From positions 1 to 7,873 of the forward strand of contig ONQU01000065.1 in NCBI GenBank assembly GCA_900320035.1: DNA of 7,873 nt, in the 5' to 3' direction. The stretch comes from an uncultured Rhodospirillaceae bacterium (lineage in GTDB: Bacteria > Pseudomonadota > Alphaproteobacteria > RF32 > CAG-239). Shown piece after piece: positions 5,261 to 7,873 of this stretch. Position 1 is the stretch's first letter. Each line of letters begins with the position of its first letter. Position numbers and translations under genes: made by a program. Under the pieces are notes generated by a model. That model searched no databases. It had not been told where the DNA came from and was given only the letters and a program-made list of their open reading frames with translations.

Positions 5261-7174
5261 ATGGTTTGCAAAATGATGTTTCGCACCAAAGACAACCGCA
5301 TAGTCATTATGGATATGCCAGCCGATGGAACAATGTTACGCGCAAAAAGCATAGAGTATAAAAATTACTTTGCGCAACACAATTATAGCGATTCTTTGCG
5401 TGCTGATTATGCTTCCAATTTTGATGAAAAAAATTCTGAGTTTGTAAATGAGCAAGTACATGGTTTTTCTTATCAGAAGCAACCGGAAAAATATCATAAT
5501 ACAACAGATGACAGCACCATTCCTGTGGGAACGGCAATGTTGTTACCGGGCACATCTTATGCTGTTAGCGATGTCGATATACCGGCAGAAGTTAAAAATC
5601 TGGGTTACACCATTGAGCCTTACGATGTGGAATGGAAAATTAAGTTAGAAGGTGATGAATATAAATTATACAACAAAAAAGATAATACACCTTACAATCC
5701 AACACGGGCATCGGTTGATTCTGGTAAAAGATGTATTACCGTTTGGCGTCATCACTATGATATGGATAGTGACACTTTACGCTCGCTTTTATCACTGATT
5801 GATCGTTTTCAACGCTCCGGACAAACCGGACAGCAATTCGGTGCGACTTTGAGCGGTAAGGAAAAATCTCTTTTTAAGCTTTATGATGATGAAAAGACAT
5901 GGAATGAAACGCTTAAATTAACCTTGCACCACGAGTTTAAACATATCAAGAATCAGATGTTTATTGATACTGTTTATTTAAATCGTGCGGATAAAAGGCT
6001 TTCGGTTAATGATACTTATCGCTTGGAGGTAGAAGATGAACGGAGCGCCAGTCTTTCCAGTTTAATCAATGAAATTAACGAATATTTAAAACGTGGTCAG
6101 TGGGATAATTTAGATTGTTTTAAGCATGAAGACAGCAAATGGTTGGTGGAAAGATTGCAAAATATGCCGGTTGATCAACGTAAAAATTTTTTACAAAAAC
6201 CTGCTAATTATGTGAATGAGGCGGTAGTAAAGTGGTTGGAATATCATCAAGAAGATTATGATGCAAATCAATTCGGGGCGCATTATGAAGATGGTGAAAA
6301 TCGTAGCGGTACTGTTATTGACCTTATCAATAAGACACCGATGAATTTGCCGGAAGATGAACAGGATTTAAGTGCAACGTATAAAAAGATTCGCAAACAA
6401 CTCTATCATTTCGCCGTATATAACCCGGATACCGGTAAATTTGAGCAAAAGTATTTAGATAAATACATAGACGATTCGCTTGATGTTATTTCAGAAGATG
6501 CACGGACGAGTATTATTCCTGCCGCGCAAACGAGACTAAATGAACGTCAACAAGAATATGACCAGAAAATTAGCGCCGGAGCCGATGCTTCTTTAATTGA
6601 GCAGGCGCGCAAATTTATGAGACAAGGGGTAAGTTCGGCACAATGTGTGGCTCCGGAAAATCTATACATAGAGAGTCTTGATGCAGACTATATTGCACGA
6701 CAAGGCATATCTTGCGAAAATGCCGGTTGGAGTAATCATCTGCAGTCATACTATCAACATCAGTCCAATTATACCGAAATTGCTAAAAATGACGAAGAAT
6801 ATGTATTTAAATTAGGCAATGATGTGGTACGCTATACCGATAAGAGCACGCTTGCGGTAAACCAAAATGCTCAATTTGCAACTTATATGCAGGTTTTGGC
6901 AGAACCAAGCAATAAAAATACCACTATCAATTTTATGCCAAATTTAAGCAACGAACAGGCTTTAATGCTATATGCGGCTTGCATTGCCTGTGGGCGTAAG
7001 ATGAGAGGAAATGTACCAACCGATTTAAGCGGTCTTGATCGTTTGCAAGGTATTCCGCCACAAACCATGAATTTAATTAACCAACGTTTGAGAAGAACAT
7101 CTACGGCCTCGACGCCGACACCAGTGGCTTCACGTTCAATATGTTCACTGCGTGGTGGGCGTAGCGGCCGCTGA
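5261..7174 (+). CDS. Uncharacterised protein with an HEXXH zinc-metalloprotease motif
   Basis: I do not recognise this 637-residue protein. The clearest motif is HEFKH at residues 224-228, inside LTLHHEFKHIKNQMF, the HExxH signature of zinc metallopeptidases. About 28-32 residues later comes EVEDE (256-260) followed by RSASL, where a gluzincin-like third zinc ligand would be expected. No signal peptide or membrane helix is visible, so it probably starts in the cytoplasm. The middle (about 270-480) is acidic and rich in D, E, Y and Q. Residues 520-600 form a second unit with NEQALMLYAACIACGRKMRG and DLSGLDRLQGIPPQ, faintly like accessory domains of large mobile-element proteins, but this is a guess. 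The last ~25 residues are S/T/P- then arginine-rich and come from GC-rich DNA where another frame looks more protein-like. It has its own promoter and precedes a Cys-rich gene. A protease role is inferred from motifs only. Confidence 0.8.
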   Translation: MVCKMMFRTKDNRIVIMDMPADGTMLRAKSIEYKNYFAQHNYSDSLRADYASNFDEKNSEFVNEQVHGFSYQKQPEKYHNTTDDSTIPVGTAMLLPGTSYAVSDVDIPAEVKNLGYTIEPYDVEWKIKLEGDEYKLYNKKDNTPYNPTRASVDSGKRCITVWRHHYDMDSDTLRSLLSLIDRFQRSGQTGQQFGATLSGKEKSLFKLYDDEKTWNETLKLTLHHEFKHIKNQMFIDTVYLNRADKRLSVNDTYRLEVEDERSASLSSLINEINEYLKRGQWDNLDCFKHEDSKWLVERLQNMPVDQRKNFLQKPANYVNEAVVKWLEYHQEDYDANQFGAHYEDGENRSGTVIDLINKTPMNLPEDEQDLSATYKKIRKQLYHFAVYNPDTGKFEQKYLDKYIDDSLDVISEDARTSIIPAAQTRLNERQQEYDQKISAGADASLIEQARKFMRQGVSSAQCVAPENLYIESLDADYIARQGISCENAGWSNHLQSYYQHQSNYTEIAKNDEEYVFKLGNDVVRYTDKSTLAVNQNAQFATYMQVLAEPSNKNTTINFMPNLSNEQALMLYAACIACGRKMRGNVPTDLSGLDRLQGIPPQTMNLINQRLRRTSTASTPTPVASRSICSLRGGRSGR

Positions 7175-7226
7175 AATTTATTAAAAATTAAGGAATTTTA
7201 AGTATTGTTGGCAAAAGAGAAAAGAG

Positions 7227-7790
7227 ATGAATACTGATGATAACCATAAAAAATGTCCGGAATATTGTCCGTTTTTAATGGCGCAAGGGTCTTATTGCGA
7301 GCTATTTCGTAAGTCTTTACAACACACCATGGGACTGCCGCTTAGATGTGAGCAGTGTACCAATCCGGATCAACGTATGGAAATGTATAAATCGCTGGGA
7401 TTATCGCTGGATAGTCGTGTTTCCATGTGGCAAAAAGCGATTGTCAAACATAATGAAATTGAGCTTTCGAAAAAACGTGCCGAGGAAGCGATTCGCAAGA
7501 AATTTGCGGCCTTTTTGGAAGACAAATTCGGTGCTCGTCCGCCGCTTGAGGGTAATACTTATCTGAATAATCTTATTATCAATTTATATATGGTTTTAGA
7601 TGGCACGGAGCGCAGTATGATGCAGGCGGTATTGAATAGTAATCAAGGTCTTGCATTAGTGCAAGCTATTGACCGTGCCCCAAAAGATGAAAATTTGTTG
7701 CGTAATTTTCGTCATGAATTAGATGAACAATATATTATTTATCATCACACGCTTGAACGCGGTAATATTCAGAATATTCGGCAAAATTAA
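7227..7790 (+). CDS. Uncharacterised small protein with an N-terminal cysteine cluster
   Basis: This 187-residue protein is not one I recognise. Its first 45 residues contain C10, C14, C24, C41 and C44 in the pattern CPEYC, YCELF and RCEQC, which could bind zinc or an iron-sulfur cluster. A charged helix, probably coiled coil, covers about 70-98 (HNEIELSKKRAEEAIRKKF). The C-terminal half is mixed helical with no clear motif. No signal peptide or membrane segment is seen. It starts 52 nt after the metalloprotease-like gene behind a purine-rich AAGAGAAAAGAG stretch, with no good terminator between, so the two are probably co-transcribed. A strong terminator begins at its stop codon. The coding call is good because of length, plausible codon use and the flanking signals; function is open. 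Confidence 0.8.
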   Translation: MNTDDNHKKCPEYCPFLMAQGSYCELFRKSLQHTMGLPLRCEQCTNPDQRMEMYKSLGLSLDSRVSMWQKAIVKHNEIELSKKRAEEAIRKKFAAFLEDKFGARPPLEGNTYLNNLIINLYMVLDGTERSMMQAVLNSNQGLALVQAIDRAPKDENLLRNFRHELDEQYIIYHHTLERGNIQNIRQN

Positions 7791-7815
7791 AAATTGCTCC
7801 AGTGGAGCAATTTTT
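7789..7815 (+). terminator. Rho-independent terminator after the Cys-rich gene
   Basis: A perfect 12-bp stem, AAAAATTGCTCC paired with GGAGCAATTTTT, encloses a 3-nt AGT loop and ends in a T run. The stem begins in the TAA stop of the upstream gene. Because the A and T runs are symmetric, it could also stop transcription coming from the - strand beyond the window. Confidence 0.9.
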
Positions 7816-7873
7816 CTCCTCCGGCCCGACCCAAGTGGGTCAGTCGTTCGACCTCTGTCGATACCAATAAAAA
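7816..7873. other. GC-rich tail with small palindromes, nature unknown
   Basis: After the terminator the sequence becomes clearly GC-rich. It holds GACCC-AAGT-GGGTC (7828-7841) and GTCG-TT-CGAC (7843-7852), two small hairpins in tandem. On the - strand a frame stays open from the window edge and runs through the terminator to a TAA at 7787-7789, 28 codons. It could be the end of a convergent gene, a structured RNA or a dispersed repeat; the window is too short to tell. Confidence 0.4.

Noticed and set aside
7184..7199. AAAATT-AAGG-AATTTT hairpin between the last two genes as a terminator.
   Set aside because: The stem is only six A-T pairs with no following T run, so it is too weak to support termination.
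7208..7237. A nine-codon reading frame from TTG 7208 overlapping the start of the Cys-rich gene.
   Set aside because: Too short and without supporting features beyond a distant AAGGA; not distinguishable from chance.
5247..7813. The 11-mer TGGAGCAATTT occurs both at the ribosome site before 5261 and in the terminator stem, suggesting cross-pairing.
   Set aside because: Repeated 11-mers are expected by chance in a window of this size and AT content; no longer match exists.
7843..7867. GTTCGAC followed by ...CCA looks like the T-arm and 3' end of a tRNA.
   Set aside because: The five bases on each side of the loop do not pair, and no 5' acceptor strand complementary to the bases before CCA occurs at the right distance upstream.

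Overview
The window comes from an AT-rich bacterial chromosome and holds seven protein genes with short gaps. The organism is probably an alphaproteobacterium, perhaps host-associated. This rests on the uvrC-pgsA gene order, an OmpR/EnvZ pair of proteobacterial type and an Uup-type ABC-F ATPase. None of these fixes a genus, so the assignment is inference. No tRNA, rRNA, CRISPR array or insertion sequence was seen.

Positions 1-3214 (+ strand) form a tight gene run. It begins with the 3' end of uvrC (nucleotide excision repair), then pgsA (phosphatidylglycerophosphate synthase), an OmpR-like response regulator and an EnvZ-like histidine kinase. The regulator starts 5 nt after the pgsA stop. The kinase Shine-Dalgarno overlaps the regulator stop, so translation is probably coupled. 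PgsA carries an unusual tail of 47 residues with 18 lysines and no acidic residue, resembling a histone H1 tail. The pathway that makes the anionic lipid phosphatidylglycerol therefore sits directly beside an envelope-stress two-component system.

Positions 3274-5079 (- strand) encode Uup, a soluble ABC-F protein with two ATP-binding cassettes and a C-terminal coiled coil. It converges on the kinase gene with a 59-nt gap that shows no clear terminator.

Positions 5080-5260 are a divergent promoter region. A good sigma70-type promoter (TTGAAA, 17 nt, TATCAT) drives the + strand pair. The first gene encodes a 637-residue protein that I do not recognise. It has an HEFKH zinc-protease motif followed by acidic residues in the right range for a third ligand. 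The second encodes a 187-residue protein with five N-terminal cysteines, also unrecognised. A strong hairpin terminator follows directly at 7789-7815. These two genes form the least explained unit in the window and the best candidate for something undescribed.

The 3' end of the metalloprotease-like gene is a GC-rich patch in which a different frame reads more like folded protein than the annotated frame. This could be a frameshift or acquired DNA. The last 58 bases are also GC-rich and contain small palindromes; their nature is unknown.
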